Origin: Pedobacter cryoconitis
GTDB taxonomy: Bacteria > Bacteroidota > Bacteroidia > Sphingobacteriales > Sphingobacteriaceae
Reading direction: 5' to 3'
Length of the DNA stretch: 64,000 bases
NCBI GenBank assembly: GCA_019352875.1
Contig: JAAAFW010000015.1
Location: 614,465 to 678,464 of the forward strand
Positions 33,965 to 43,001 of the stretch are shown one piece after another. The position numbers and the translations under genes are program-made. Position 1 is the stretch's first letter; every line of letters starts with the position of its first letter. A model generated the notes under the pieces. The model was given only the letters and a program-made list of their open reading frames with translations, was not told the DNA's origin and did no database searches.

Positions 33965-36400
33965 ATGCCAATCTGGTTAAAACGTGTCCTGCAGGTATTT
34001 GCTGCCCTTATTTTATTGATTATCGTTGTGTTTATTGGCCTTGGCATTTATGTAAGTTCTCATAAAAAACAACTACTGGTTTCTGTGACGAAGGAACTGA
34101 ATAAAAGTTTAAACGGTACATTAACCGTTGGTGGTATGGAGCCAAGTTTTTTAAAAGGTTTCCCCGGTGTTTCTGTCAAACTATCAGATGTAGAACTTAA
34201 AGATAGTTTATGGAATACACATAAACATACTTTCTTAAATACGAAGGATCTTTCTGTTTCTGTTAATGCACTGGCCTTGTTAAAAGGTACTGTTGAAATT
34301 CGTAGGATATACATCAATGATGCTGAGATTTACCTCTATACAGACAGCACCGGATATAGTAATACTTCGATATTTAAATCGGCTAAGGATACGACCAGAA
34401 CAAAAGAAGATAAGTCATCTCCGGCCGAGATCAGACGTTTTGATTTAAATAATGTCCGTTTCATTCTGGATAACAGGAAGGGGAACAAATTGTTTCTGTT
34501 TGCTGTTGATGAATTTAGTGGTAAAATTGACTATCCTTTTTCAGGCTGGAAAGCAGATATTAAATTAAAAACACTGGTTAGAAGTCTGGCGTTTAATACC
34601 AAACGCGGATCCTTTATTAAAGATAAAGTGCTGGAAGGCAAAATGGATATTTCCTATAACAACAGCACCGGGATCATAAACGTAGAGCCAAGAAGATTAA
34701 ATATCGGTAAAGACCCGTTTGTCATAGGTGCCAAGTTTAATATTAAAAGTGATCCAGTCGATTTTGCGATCAATATAGAGGCAAATGGTATTTTATGGCG
34801 CAGTGCTTCTGCTTTACTTGCACCGAATATTACCGCTAAGCTAAACATGTTTAATCTTGAGAAGCCGATAAATGTAAAATGCATTATATCTGGCAATATG
34901 GGGGCGGGGGATCCATCCATTTTAGTAAATGCATCTGTAAAGGATAATAAATTAACCAGTCCGGGCGGCATAATTGATGACTGTAATTTTGCAGGTGTAT
35001 TCACCAATAACTTTATTAATGGCGAGGGATTCACTGATGCCAATTCGGCCATCAAGCTTTATCGTTTCTCCGGAAAATATAAAGATATGCCGTTTACAAT
35101 TGATACTGCTTTTATACATAACCTGGATAAGCCAATAGCTACCGGTACGTTCCGGTCTAAATTTGATGTAGCTAAACTCAATTCTGTTGTTGGGGAGGAT
35201 ATTCTGAATTTCACGAAAGGGAGCGCAGATCTTGCTTTGCATTACAGTGCTGACATTGTCGACTTTAAATTGGTCAAGCCCGTAGTCACGGGTTTGGTTA
35301 GTGTTAAAAATGCAGATTTGAGTTATGTACCCAGAAATGTCAATTTCAAGAATACTTCCATTACACTGGATTTTAAAGGAAATGATTTATTTATACGTGA
35401 CATCCGATTGCAAAGCGGAAAAAGTATAATTAATATGGATGGTAGTATTGCCAATTTTATGAATCTTTACTATAACGACCCCGAAAAAATCCTGTTAAAA
35501 TGGAAGATGTATAGCCCTCAGATCTATCTCGGAGAATTTATGGGATTTCTTGGTAGTAGAAAAGGTAGAAAACCGGTTGCTAAATCTAAAAAAACCTCAA
35601 ATTTCACGGATCAGATGAATGAGATGCTGGAGAAAGGCAAAGCCGAAATAGAAATGAAGGTCGATCAGGTTCATTATGGGAAGTTTACCGGTACTGGCAT
35701 GAATGCTAATATTTTCCTTTCAGAAACAGGTCTTGAACTTAAGGACGTAACTATGAAACACGGAGGGGGGGCAATTCGACTGAATGGCGGGCTAATCCAG
35801 CAGGGTAATGGCAACAAGTTTAAGCTGAATTCTGTGGTTAACAACGTAAATATCAGAACCTTCTTTTACGCTTTTGATAATTTCGGGTTGAAAAGTCCAA
35901 CCTATAAAAATCTGAAAGGTAATTTCTTTACGAAAGTTAATCTGAGCGGAAATATCTCCAATCAGGGTAAGATCATCCCCGGGTCAATGAACGGGGCGAT
36001 AGAATTTGATTTGAAAAGGGGAGCTTTACTTAATTACGATGCGGTAAAGAGTGTCGGTAAATTCGCATTTCCATTCCGTGATCTTGATAATATCACATTT
36101 GACAATTTGCATGGAGATTTTCTGGTGCGGGGTAATCTGGTTACGATTAAACCTATGCAAATTAACTCAAGTATTCTGAATGTAGATCTGGAAGGGGTAT
36201 ACTCGATGGGTAAAGGAACAAACATCTATCTCGATGTTCCACTGAGAAATCCTAAAAAGGATGATGGTATTAAAGATAAAAAGGAAATAAAAGAAAGAAG
36301 GATGAAAGGAATCGTCGTGCATATTCTTGCTACAGACGGCGATGATGGTAATATTAAATTTAAACTGATCCGTAAGAAAGATAAAGATAAGAACGGCTAG
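33965..36400 (+). CDS. AsmA-like C-terminal domain protein (inner-membrane anchored)
   Basis: An 811-residue protein with one N-terminal membrane helix (about residues 8-30, FAALILLIIVVFIGLGIYV), then a long beta-rich periplasmic body. The first part, LNKSLNGTLTVGGMEPSFLKGFPGVSVKLSDVELKD, is the AsmA start pattern. The C-terminal part (GAIEFDLKRGALLNYDAVKSVGKFAF) matches the AsmA_2 domain. AsmA/TamB-type proteins form bridges for lipid transport to the outer membrane. A compact hairpin terminator overlaps its stop codon. Confidence 0.88.
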   Translation: MPIWLKRVLQVFAALILLIIVVFIGLGIYVSSHKKQLLVSVTKELNKSLNGTLTVGGMEPSFLKGFPGVSVKLSDVELKDSLWNTHKHTFLNTKDLSVSVNALALLKGTVEIRRIYINDAEIYLYTDSTGYSNTSIFKSAKDTTRTKEDKSSPAEIRRFDLNNVRFILDNRKGNKLFLFAVDEFSGKIDYPFSGWKADIKLKTLVRSLAFNTKRGSFIKDKVLEGKMDISYNNSTGIINVEPRRLNIGKDPFVIGAKFNIKSDPVDFAINIEANGILWRSASALLAPNITAKLNMFNLEKPINVKCIISGNMGAGDPSILVNASVKDNKLTSPGGIIDDCNFAGVFTNNFINGEGFTDANSAIKLYRFSGKYKDMPFTIDTAFIHNLDKPIATGTFRSKFDVAKLNSVVGEDILNFTKGSADLALHYSADIVDFKLVKPVVTGLVSVKNADLSYVPRNVNFKNTSITLDFKGNDLFIRDIRLQSGKSIINMDGSIANFMNLYYNDPEKILLKWKMYSPQIYLGEFMGFLGSRKGRKPVAKSKKTSNFTDQMNEMLEKGKAEIEMKVDQVHYGKFTGTGMNANIFLSETGLELKDVTMKHGGGAIRLNGGLIQQGNGNKFKLNSVVNNVNIRTFFYAFDNFGLKSPTYKNLKGNFFTKVNLSGNISNQGKIIPGSMNGAIEFDLKRGALLNYDAVKSVGKFAFPFRDLDNITFDNLHGDFLVRGNLVTIKPMQINSSILNVDLEGVYSMGKGTNIYLDVPLRNPKKDDGIKDKKEIKERRMKGIVVHILATDGDDGNIKFKLIRKKDKDKNG

Positions 36401-36410
36401 GCCGTTCTTT
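36389..36410. terminator. Compact hairpin over the asmA-like stop codon
   Basis: AAGAACGGC / GCCGTTCTT, a 9-bp perfect stem whose three-base loop is the TAG stop codon (36398-36400). The stop of the convergent 77-residue gene begins at 36411. The same hairpin can serve both transcripts. Confidence 0.7.
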
Positions 36411-36642
36411 AAGATTGCAGGCTTTCAAATTTATCACCAATCAACAGGATCAGATCTTCTTCAAGTCCGTTCTCATCATTGGTTACCCATTCATCATCTT
36501 CCGACAAGAATATTTCAAATTTTTCTTCACCGGGTATTTCTACATAAAAAAAGACCTCTTCATCGGTTTCAGTCTCTGTGATCCTTACCTGAATCTCTTC
36601 TCCTTCATAGGATACTGTAAAATTGTATATGATATCTTCCAT
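36409..36642 (-). CDS. Small acidic protein of unknown function
   Basis: A 77-residue acidic protein (many Glu/Asp, no Cys) with alternating hydrophobic beta-like segments (IIYNFTVSYEGEEIQVRI, EVFFYVEIPGEEKFEIFL) and a C-terminal helix (EEDLILLIGDKFESL). The ATG at 36642 is preferred to a TTG nine bases upstream. It is divergent from a secreted-protein gene 28 bp away. I do not recognise a family; small cytoplasmic proteins like this are common in Sphingobacteriaceae. Confidence 0.65.
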   Translation of the reverse strand: MEDIIYNFTVSYEGEEIQVRITETETDEEVFFYVEIPGEEKFEIFLSEDDEWVTNDENGLEEDLILLIGDKFESLQS

Positions 36643-36670
36643 CGGCGGCAAAGATATTTATATTTGCCTT

Positions 36671-37153
36671 ATGAAGTATTTTTTAGCCTGTTTGTTTTTA
36701 TGGGTTTTTCAATTCAATACAGCCACGGCACAGAATATTGCTTTGGAAGATTTGAATGGTTATATCGGACAAACTGTTTTTAAAGTCAATGAGTCTCTGA
36801 AAAGTAAAGGCTGGGTAATTCATCCTGAACTTTCCGGAGAGCAGCAGAACCAGCTTTATAAAACGTTTGCCTTTGGTAATGCCGAAAATGAACAGGGAAA
36901 AGCGATCTCCTGGTTCCGTATTCATGCGGACAACCAGATTGTTAACCAGCTTTATTATCAATTACCAGGTAAAGCAGAACTGGATACACTAGTTACCGCT
37001 ATTGTTGCAGGCGGCGCACAAAAGAAAAATATAGACGAGATTTCCAATGAACAGCTGAGTTCTTACTATATCGGTTATGATCTGGTTTACCAGACTATAA
37101 CCGGGAAAAATAGTTATACGCTTATGGTTGTTAAAAAACCTCTCCAAGATTGA
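36671..37153 (+). CDS. Secreted protein of unknown function (160 aa)
   Basis: The ATG at 36671 gives a typical signal peptide (MKYFLACLFLWVFQFNTATAQ). The mature part of about 140 residues starts with NIALEDLNGYIGQTVFKVNESL and contains an alpha/beta pattern with FRIHADNQIVNQLYYQLPG. No known motif is seen. The gene overlaps the convergent surface-antigen gene by 23 bp at their 3' ends. An open frame upstream of the ATG is a shadow in the region of the acidic-protein promoter. Confidence 0.65.
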   Translation: MKYFLACLFLWVFQFNTATAQNIALEDLNGYIGQTVFKVNESLKSKGWVIHPELSGEQQNQLYKTFAFGNAENEQGKAISWFRIHADNQIVNQLYYQLPGKAELDTLVTAIVAGGAQKKNIDEISNEQLSSYYIGYDLVYQTITGKNSYTLMVVKKPLQD

Positions 37154-38345
37154 TCTGAAAGCCAGAGAACCCTTTACTGAAACCGTAGTCTATCGCAATA
37201 TTAGTATTAGAAGCCTTGTTGAATTTTATTCTCAGTCCGGTACCTGCTGCCGGATGAATCTTCTTAAACTTGTTATTTGCTTCCGTCACTGAGGTTGCAT
37301 TTGCAAACACAACGAAACCGAATAATCCGTTATCTGTAATATCCCTGCGGTATTCTCCTTCCATATAAAACAAGCCCTTTCCACGATAGCGGTTCTGATC
37401 TATTCCCCGACCGGATTTGTTATATGGGTCCCACCCGATACTAGGCAGATTAAGGTAGGGGATATTGCTGGACAGTCCGGTCCAGAGATAGGTCCAGAGC
37501 GCGAGTACATTTTGCTGGTGAGGTCTGGTATTCAGGGGGATATATTTACGGGCATCAATATAAAGTGACTTCCAGTTGGTTTTGCTACCCAGGAATACCG
37601 GATTGTTTCTCACAACCAGGTTAAGGTAGGCTCCTGGAAGTGGATTAATTGAGCTGTTTCTTGTATCATATAATACGTTCAGTGAAATTCCGGAAGAGAA
37701 GGAGTTATTGCCTTGTTCTGTTCCCACATCATAACCTGAAAATTCCTGCAGGCGCTGTTCTGGTGTTTTGATATTAACGAAGTAATCCAGATTATAACCC
37801 AGACCAACATACAGGAACGGTTTGATTCTTTTCAAAGCGCTCTGATAAAATCTTACATATTTATAATCCACCAACATTTTCTGATCTTCCTGTCCGCTGC
37901 CTATTCCCCAGGTATACTGCGGATAAACGAGAAAACGGGTATCCCCCTGTATGTTCCAGGAGTTATCCGACAGCCAGATACTGGAACGTAAGGGCAACCC
38001 AAAACGGCTCTTGAAATTCCAGTATGGTGTAAAAGTAACATTAGATATATCAGTGGTTTTTCTATCCCCGAGGTAAAAGCCTGCACTGGTAGAAGTAATC
38101 AACGCACGACCACCACCCGGTACAGTAGCACCTATAGGAAGCAAAGAAAACATGATCTTTTTAGGATTTTCCTGATGCGCAGGTGAAGTCCTGATATGGA
38201 ATATAGATTTACCTATATCAATCAGGTCTTTTTTTCTCGCCGTGTCCCGGACTTCATTATTTACTTTAAGCGCATTATTCGCGTTTTGTGCGCTGGCGTT
38301 ATAGGAAATAAATAAAAACAGGAGGAACGTTGTACTTTTATGCAT
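37131..38345 (-). CDS. Outer-membrane beta-barrel, surface-antigen (BamA/TamA-like) family
   Basis: A 404-residue exported protein with signal peptide (to about residue 19, ending SAQ). The body consists of amphipathic beta strands, including FSLLPIGATVPGGGRALITSTSAGFYLG near the start and GAYLNLVVRNN, with the C-terminal IDYGFSKGFSGFQINLGEVF ending in Phe as outer-membrane barrels do. The pattern fits the Omp85 surface-antigen (D15) barrel without POTRA repeats. A role in outer-membrane export or lipid handling is inferred. It overlaps the convergent secreted-protein gene by 23 bp. Confidence 0.78.
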   Translation of the reverse strand: MHKSTTFLLFLFISYNASAQNANNALKVNNEVRDTARKKDLIDIGKSIFHIRTSPAHQENPKKIMFSLLPIGATVPGGGRALITSTSAGFYLGDRKTTDISNVTFTPYWNFKSRFGLPLRSSIWLSDNSWNIQGDTRFLVYPQYTWGIGSGQEDQKMLVDYKYVRFYQSALKRIKPFLYVGLGYNLDYFVNIKTPEQRLQEFSGYDVGTEQGNNSFSSGISLNVLYDTRNSSINPLPGAYLNLVVRNNPVFLGSKTNWKSLYIDARKYIPLNTRPHQQNVLALWTYLWTGLSSNIPYLNLPSIGWDPYNKSGRGIDQNRYRGKGLFYMEGEYRRDITDNGLFGFVVFANATSVTEANNKFKKIHPAAGTGLRIKFNKASNTNIAIDYGFSKGFSGFQINLGEVF

Positions 38346-38424
38346 ATATGGCCGGGTTTGTAATTCCCATATGCAATTAGTTTGCCAAACGGATTCCCAG
38401 CGCGCTTTTGCTTAATTTATACAG

Positions 38425-38646
38425 TTAATGGTTGTCGATAAATTGCCCTATACGGCCTGCTATGGGTTTCAGGATATTGTAAGCCGTTGTCCATTTCGGT
38501 TCAGGCTGGCTTTCTTTATCTTTCAAAAGAATTCCCAGTAAAGAACCATCACAAAAAATACGGTACTCGTTACTATCCTCTTTGCCGATGATCAGTAATT
38601 CCCTTGCTTTGCCTTTAAAGATATCCTTATATATATACTGCTGCAC
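38425..38646 (-). CDS. Small protein of unknown function, downstream of MFS gene
   Basis: A 73-residue protein with a GTG start (38644-38646) placed three bases after the MFS stop codon, so it is probably translated with it. It contains SNEYRIFCDGSLLGILL and KWTTAYNILKPIAGRIGQFIDNH. No family is recognised. The central E(Y/W)-x-(I/L)-(F/Y)-x-DG pattern is also found in the small reading frame at 52777-52950. It may be a genuine small gene or a non-essential tail; codon usage looks normal. Confidence 0.6.
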   Translation of the reverse strand: MQQYIYKDIFKGKARELLIIGKEDSNEYRIFCDGSLLGILLKDKESQPEPKWTTAYNILKPIAGRIGQFIDNH

Positions 38647-38649
38647 AGG

Positions 38650-39879
38650 CTAAATTGCTTTAATTTGTTTTCTGTTGAGCTTAAATACAGCATACATAAT
38701 TACCAGTGACATAAATATGAGTATCATGTAGCTATAACTCAGGTTTCTCTCATCGCTGGCGGGTAACAAGGAAATGATCCCGTAACTCATCATAGATACA
38801 ATAACATAATTTATTCCGCCGGTAAGTCCGCCTGCAATTCCTGCATTTTTAGGAAACTGACTCAGACAATAGGTGAAATAGTTATTAAAGGTGAAACCGG
38901 CACCCACATGTATAACAAAAGCGAACCCCAATAATGTATATAGATTATTAATATATAATGTGCTGATCCACATTAGCGCAACAAAGATAACCTGGATAGA
39001 CACATTGACAATGAGTCTGTTGAAGAATGGCTTATTAATAGTTGCCTTGCCAATAAAACCACCAGTCATCCAGGCAAATCCCAGGAACAGAGAGCTATAT
39101 CCTGCAATGACCGGAGAAAGTTTGAAATGATGTTCTATGATAAAAGGACCAGACATATTATAAATCATAACCATCGAATAGGCGAGGCCAAGCATGATAA
39201 TTCCCAATGTAAAGCTCCAGGTACGGATCATATCTGCGTAAACCAGTGTGATTTTCTTCAGATTAAATTCCATAGCATGTTTAAGCGTCTCACCGCTGTA
39301 AACGAATTCCAGTATGGCCAGTAGAATGGCAAATCCACCCAGGAAGTAAAAATTGGATTCCCAGCCCATAGATGTTTGAAGATATCCACCTATAAAAGGG
39401 GCTATAATTGGCCCTGTAGACCAGATAATAGAGAATAAACTTAAATAATGTTTGAGCTTTTCGCCGGTAAATAAATCCACGAAATAGGCTCTTTTAGCCA
39501 CAACGATTGTACCTACTGTCAAACCATGAATAATTCGCATCAGGTAAATCAGATAGATCTGGTGGGTTGTCGCAATTACAAAACTGGCTCCTGCAAATAT
39601 TAACAGACTGATCAGACTGAGCTTATATCTGCCGAAGCTATCCAACACACTACCTATAAATAGTTGCGATAAGCCATAGCTGATTAAGAAAAGACTTAAG
39701 GTTAACTGGACTTGTATATCGCTCACCTGTAAGGATGCAGCCATAGAAGGTAAAGAAGGTATGTAGACATCAGTGGCGAAGCCGGATAGTGGCAGCAATG
39801 CGAATGCAAGCAGCGTAGCCATTCCCTGATTCTTGGATTTGATTGTTTTGTGTGTTGTATTTGTTAACTCGCTCATCAT
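38650..39879 (-). CDS. MFS drug exporter of the Bcr/CflA type
   Basis: A 409-residue transporter with 12 predicted helices. The first extracytoplasmic motif TDVYIPSLPSMAASL, then the loop motif with GSVLDSFGRYKLSL, identify the Bcr/CflA (DHA1) drug-efflux group. WSTGPIIAPFIGGYLQ is the antiporter motif C region. The start is either of two adjacent ATGs at 39877 or 39874. The GTG-started 73-residue gene follows three bases after its stop. The substrate is unknown (bicyclomycin, chloramphenicol or similar in relatives). Confidence 0.9.
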   Translation of the reverse strand: MMSELTNTTHKTIKSKNQGMATLLAFALLPLSGFATDVYIPSLPSMAASLQVSDIQVQLTLSLFLISYGLSQLFIGSVLDSFGRYKLSLISLLIFAGASFVIATTHQIYLIYLMRIIHGLTVGTIVVAKRAYFVDLFTGEKLKHYLSLFSIIWSTGPIIAPFIGGYLQTSMGWESNFYFLGGFAILLAILEFVYSGETLKHAMEFNLKKITLVYADMIRTWSFTLGIIMLGLAYSMVMIYNMSGPFIIEHHFKLSPVIAGYSSLFLGFAWMTGGFIGKATINKPFFNRLIVNVSIQVIFVALMWISTLYINNLYTLLGFAFVIHVGAGFTFNNYFTYCLSQFPKNAGIAGGLTGGINYVIVSMMSYGIISLLPASDERNLSYSYMILIFMSLVIMYAVFKLNRKQIKAI

Positions 39880-40078
39880 AATAAGGGCGCAAAAGTACAG
39901 CTTAAAACAATGCGTTATGACAGCGCTAAGTCAGATTGTATTTAGTGCTTGTCTATATGGAGTATATTACTTAAATTAAAGGAGTAGAAAATCAGGAGCT
40001 GATCAAGATAAAAAAGTCCTGTGAGCGGGCATCCGCGAAGGGCAGGCACACCATAAACTAATGTCCGGTATACTATAC

Positions 40079-40106
40079 AAAAGGCCTGCATTTACGCAGG
40101 CCTTTT
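40079..40106. terminator. Intrinsic terminator of the phnA gene
   Basis: Perfect 11-bp stem AAAAGGCCTGC / GCAGGCCTTTT around ATTTAC, between the phnA-like gene (minus) and the upstream gap. Strong GC core and T run on both sides. Confidence 0.88.
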
Positions 40107-40119
40107 GTATCCTATTGAG

Positions 40120-40701
40120 TTAACTTTGCTTTCTTACATATTTGGTCAGGATAACAATCAGCTGTCCTTCTACTTTTCCTTCAATCTGATCTGTATTATC
40201 CTCAACTATTCTAATATTTTTTACTACTGTGCCCATCTTTGCATTCAAGGTAGAACCTTTAACATCGAGTGATCTGGTCAGGACTACCGAATCTCCGGTC
40301 TGCAGAATATTTCCATTGGCGTCCTTATGAAAATCTATGGTCGTATCATTTTCATGATCGCCAGTGCTTTTTGCCCAGGCTAAAAGCTCATCATCCAGAT
40401 ACATCATATCCAGGTTGTCGATTGCCCAGCTTTCATTGCGTAAACGGTTAAGCATCCTCCAGGAAACGATCTGTACCGCCGGAACTTCAGACCACATACT
40501 TCCGCTTAAACATAACCAGTGTTTGCTGTCAAGCTCTTCTTTCTTTTCCAGTTGTGCTTCGCATTTACTGCAGATCATAATCGTATTATCTGCTGTACTT
40601 CCATTAACCGGCGGAACTTCATATAGCCTGAGCGATTCTACCGATTCGCATAATTCACATTTATTCTCACTTCTTTGCTGTATTTGTTCTTCCAGTTTCA
40701 T
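40120..40701 (-). CDS. phnA: PhnA-family protein (zinc-ribbon plus C-terminal domain)
   Basis: A 193-residue cytoplasmic protein. The N-terminal zinc ribbon is CELC ... CSKC (about residues 15-46), followed by a helical segment and the C-terminal PhnA domain (about 125-193) with DANGNILQTGDSVVLTRSLDVKGS and a strand ending IVILTKYVRKQS. Despite the name, PhnA proteins are not shown to degrade phosphonates; the function remains unclear. It has its own terminator and no phn genes nearby. Confidence 0.88.
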   Translation of the reverse strand: MKLEEQIQQRSENKCELCESVESLRLYEVPPVNGSTADNTIMICSKCEAQLEKKEELDSKHWLCLSGSMWSEVPAVQIVSWRMLNRLRNESWAIDNLDMMYLDDELLAWAKSTGDHENDTTIDFHKDANGNILQTGDSVVLTRSLDVKGSTLNAKMGTVVKNIRIVEDNTDQIEGKVEGQLIVILTKYVRKQS

Positions 40702-40889
40702 GTTTATCGGTTATTAATGACCGGCGAAGATAAAAATTTTATACAAGAAGACCCTGGTCTGCTATGTGTTACTAATATTGGTAGTTTATCTGGTAGTGTT
40801 TTTTCGTTTCTATTCTAATTAAATTAGTAATTTCCCCTTAAAGAACCGATGCAAGATTGAGGGTCGGATTATTTATTATTGATATCATT

Positions 40890-41342
40890 ATGAGAATTGA
40901 AGAAACTTATGTTGTTGGTCTTGCTGTGAGAACAACCAATGAAAACGATCAGGCTGCAAAGGATATTCCTGCGCTATGGCAGCGTTTTTTTTTAGAAAAT
41001 ATCGCCGCAGGTATTCCTGATAAAACCGGGTCGGAGCTTTATTGTATCTATACTGACTATGAAGATGATTTTACCAAACCCTATACCACCATATTAGGAT
41101 GCCCGGTCGCCGACCTGAGTCAGATTCCGGAAGGGTTAACCAGCCATACTATCGCTGCCGGAGATTACACACATTTTCAGGCTAAAGGAAAATTGAATGA
41201 GGGAATAGTTTATCAGGAGTGGACCGGGATCTGGAATTCCGGTATGCAAAGGGCATATGGTTCCGATTTTGAGATTTATGGTGAAAAGGCACAGGATCCG
41301 GAAAATGCCACCGTAGATATTTTTATTTCCGTCCCCGGATAA
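40890..41342 (+). CDS. GyrI-like/AraC effector-binding domain protein
   Basis: A 150-residue single-domain protein from the ATG at 40890; an upstream TTG would add 11 residues. The GyrI-like fold is indicated by IEETYVVGLAVRTTNEN, the turn YCIYTDYEDDFTKPYTTILG and the ending ATVDIFISVPG. In AraC regulators this domain binds small effectors; stand-alone forms such as SbmC/GyrI bind or sequester toxic compounds. The Glu/Trp drug-binding residues (YQEWTGIWNSG) are present. Single gene. Confidence 0.8.
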   Translation: MRIEETYVVGLAVRTTNENDQAAKDIPALWQRFFLENIAAGIPDKTGSELYCIYTDYEDDFTKPYTTILGCPVADLSQIPEGLTSHTIAAGDYTHFQAKGKLNEGIVYQEWTGIWNSGMQRAYGSDFEIYGEKAQDPENATVDIFISVPG

Positions 41343-41412
41343 TCAAATACGGACAGCCTTTGAATTAATACAAACTTAACACAGGCTGAACGTGGGTTTA
41401 CCGCGCCGACCT

Positions 41413-41444
41413 TAGTTTTGCCCGCAACCCATTATTGGCGGGCA
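41413..41444 (+). promoter_or_regulatory. Promoter box with overlapping inverted repeat upstream of the phosphatase
   Basis: TAGTTTTG (41413-41420) fits the -7 consensus and would give a 5' leader of about 55 bases. TGCCCGC (41419-41425) and GCGGGCA (41438-41444) form a perfect 7-bp inverted repeat starting inside the box. This may be an operator, for instance for phosphate control, or a leader hairpin. Confidence 0.4.
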
Positions 41445-41482
41445 AAAACTAATCAGGACGGAATTCAGGTAAACTAAAATAA

Positions 41483-42892
41483 ATGAAAAGAAGAGATTTT
41501 TTTAAGAATAGTACCCTTGTCGCGGCGGGTTCATTGCTGGCCCCGTTATATGGCTTTTCTGCCGAAACAGATTTAGCCGGTTCATCAGCCGGAACTGCTA
41601 AGAACATTATATTTCTGGTTAGTGACGGAATGAGTATCGGTACTTTAACGCTGGCTAATCTTTTTGCGCAGCGTAAATTTGGTAAGGCAACAAACTGGAT
41701 CTCATTATATGAGCAGCAAAAAGCTGTTAGAGCATTAATGGATACGGCATCGGCAGATGCCTTGGTGACAGATTCTGCTGCGGCAAGTTCCGCGTGGGGA
41801 GGTGGAGTACGGGTTAATAACGGCGCTATCAATGTTGGGCCGGATGGTACTTTTCATAAACCTATTTTGCAGAAATTCAAAGACGCAGGAAAAGCAGTAG
41901 GATGCGTAACTTCAGTTCCTATTACCCACGCCACACCAGCAGGATTTTGTGTAAATAGTGACGCCAGAAGCGATCAGGATGGAATAGCATTACAATACCT
42001 TGATTTACGATTTGATGTCATGCTGGGAGGCGGAGAAGAATTCTTTGATGGCACGAAGAGAAAAGATAAGAAAGATCTTTTTAAAGCTTTCAAAGAAAAA
42101 GGATATTCGGTACTCCGTAATAGAAAAGAACTTCAGGCACAAGATTTAAAAGAGACCAGACCGGTTTTGGGCGTTTTTTATGAAGATGGCCTGCCTTATG
42201 CACTGGATAGAAACAGCAGTTCTGAATTGACTGCGCAGACACCGTCCCTTGCTGAAATGACTAAAACTGCAATCCAGCTAATGGATGGCAAGAAGAATGG
42301 CTTTGTATTACAGGTAGAAGGTGGAAAAGTTGACTGGGCAGCACACGCTAATGATGCTGGAGCACTAATATCTGATCAGCTTGCTTTCGATGAAGCTGTT
42401 GGTGTTGCTGTTGAATTTGCAAACAGAAATAAAAATACATTAGTGATTATTACTACTGATCATGGGAATGCGAACCCTGGATTGTTCAGTGCTGAAGGCG
42501 ATGTCAATGCGAATTTTGATCGGTTTATGTCTTTCAAGCAAACTAATGAGTGGGTGTTAAAGGGAATTACTAAAAATGATTCTCCGGCCCAGGTTATCGA
42601 CAGAATTGAAGCCGCGCAGAAATTAGTGTTTAGTAAAGCTGATGCTGCAGAAATTCTATCTCACTATTCTAAACTGGACGATACCGGTTTGTACAATCCA
42701 AAAAAATTGCCTTTCAAATTATATGGAGAGTTACAGTCTAAACATACCTCCGTATCCTTTGGTTCTATGAACCACTCTGCAGATTTTGTGGAGCTGGCAA
42801 TGCTTGGGCCTGGTAGCGAGGGGTTAAAACCTTTTGTTAAAAACACAGATTTGCACAACTTTATGTTAAAGGCAACCGGTGTGATGAAATAA
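41483..42892 (+). CDS. Tat-exported alkaline phosphatase
   Basis: A 469-residue phosphatase with a twin-arginine signal (MKRRDFFKNSTLVAAGSLLAP). Metal ligand Asp48 is in LVSDGMSIG, the nucleophile is Ser98 in VTDSAAAS, as in the E. coli PhoA DSAA motif, and IITTDHGNANPG carries the distal Asp-His metal ligands. It releases phosphate from organic monoesters in the periplasm after folding with its metals in the cytoplasm, hence the Tat signal. An intrinsic hairpin follows. Phosphate-starvation control is likely but no Pho box was identified. Confidence 0.92.
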   Translation: MKRRDFFKNSTLVAAGSLLAPLYGFSAETDLAGSSAGTAKNIIFLVSDGMSIGTLTLANLFAQRKFGKATNWISLYEQQKAVRALMDTASADALVTDSAAASSAWGGGVRVNNGAINVGPDGTFHKPILQKFKDAGKAVGCVTSVPITHATPAGFCVNSDARSDQDGIALQYLDLRFDVMLGGGEEFFDGTKRKDKKDLFKAFKEKGYSVLRNRKELQAQDLKETRPVLGVFYEDGLPYALDRNSSSELTAQTPSLAEMTKTAIQLMDGKKNGFVLQVEGGKVDWAAHANDAGALISDQLAFDEAVGVAVEFANRNKNTLVIITTDHGNANPGLFSAEGDVNANFDRFMSFKQTNEWVLKGITKNDSPAQVIDRIEAAQKLVFSKADAAEILSHYSKLDDTGLYNPKKLPFKLYGELQSKHTSVSFGSMNHSADFVELAMLGPGSEGLKPFVKNTDLHNFMLKATGVMK

Positions 42893-42900
42893 ATGAATTT

Positions 42901-42937
42901 ATCTGCAGCAGATTTGGTAATTAAATCTGCTGCAGAT
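42901..42937. terminator. Hairpin after the alkaline phosphatase gene
   Basis: Perfect 15-bp stem ATCTGCAGCAGATTT / AAATCTGCTGCAGAT with a seven-base loop, starting eight bases after the phosphatase stop. There is no U tract after it, so it may act as a 3' stabiliser rather than a strong terminator. Confidence 0.6.
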
Positions 42938-43001
42938 ATTAATCAAGAATATTCTATATGTATTTTTGCTGTCAAGCCATCGATTAAGGTGGATGAAAGT
43001 A

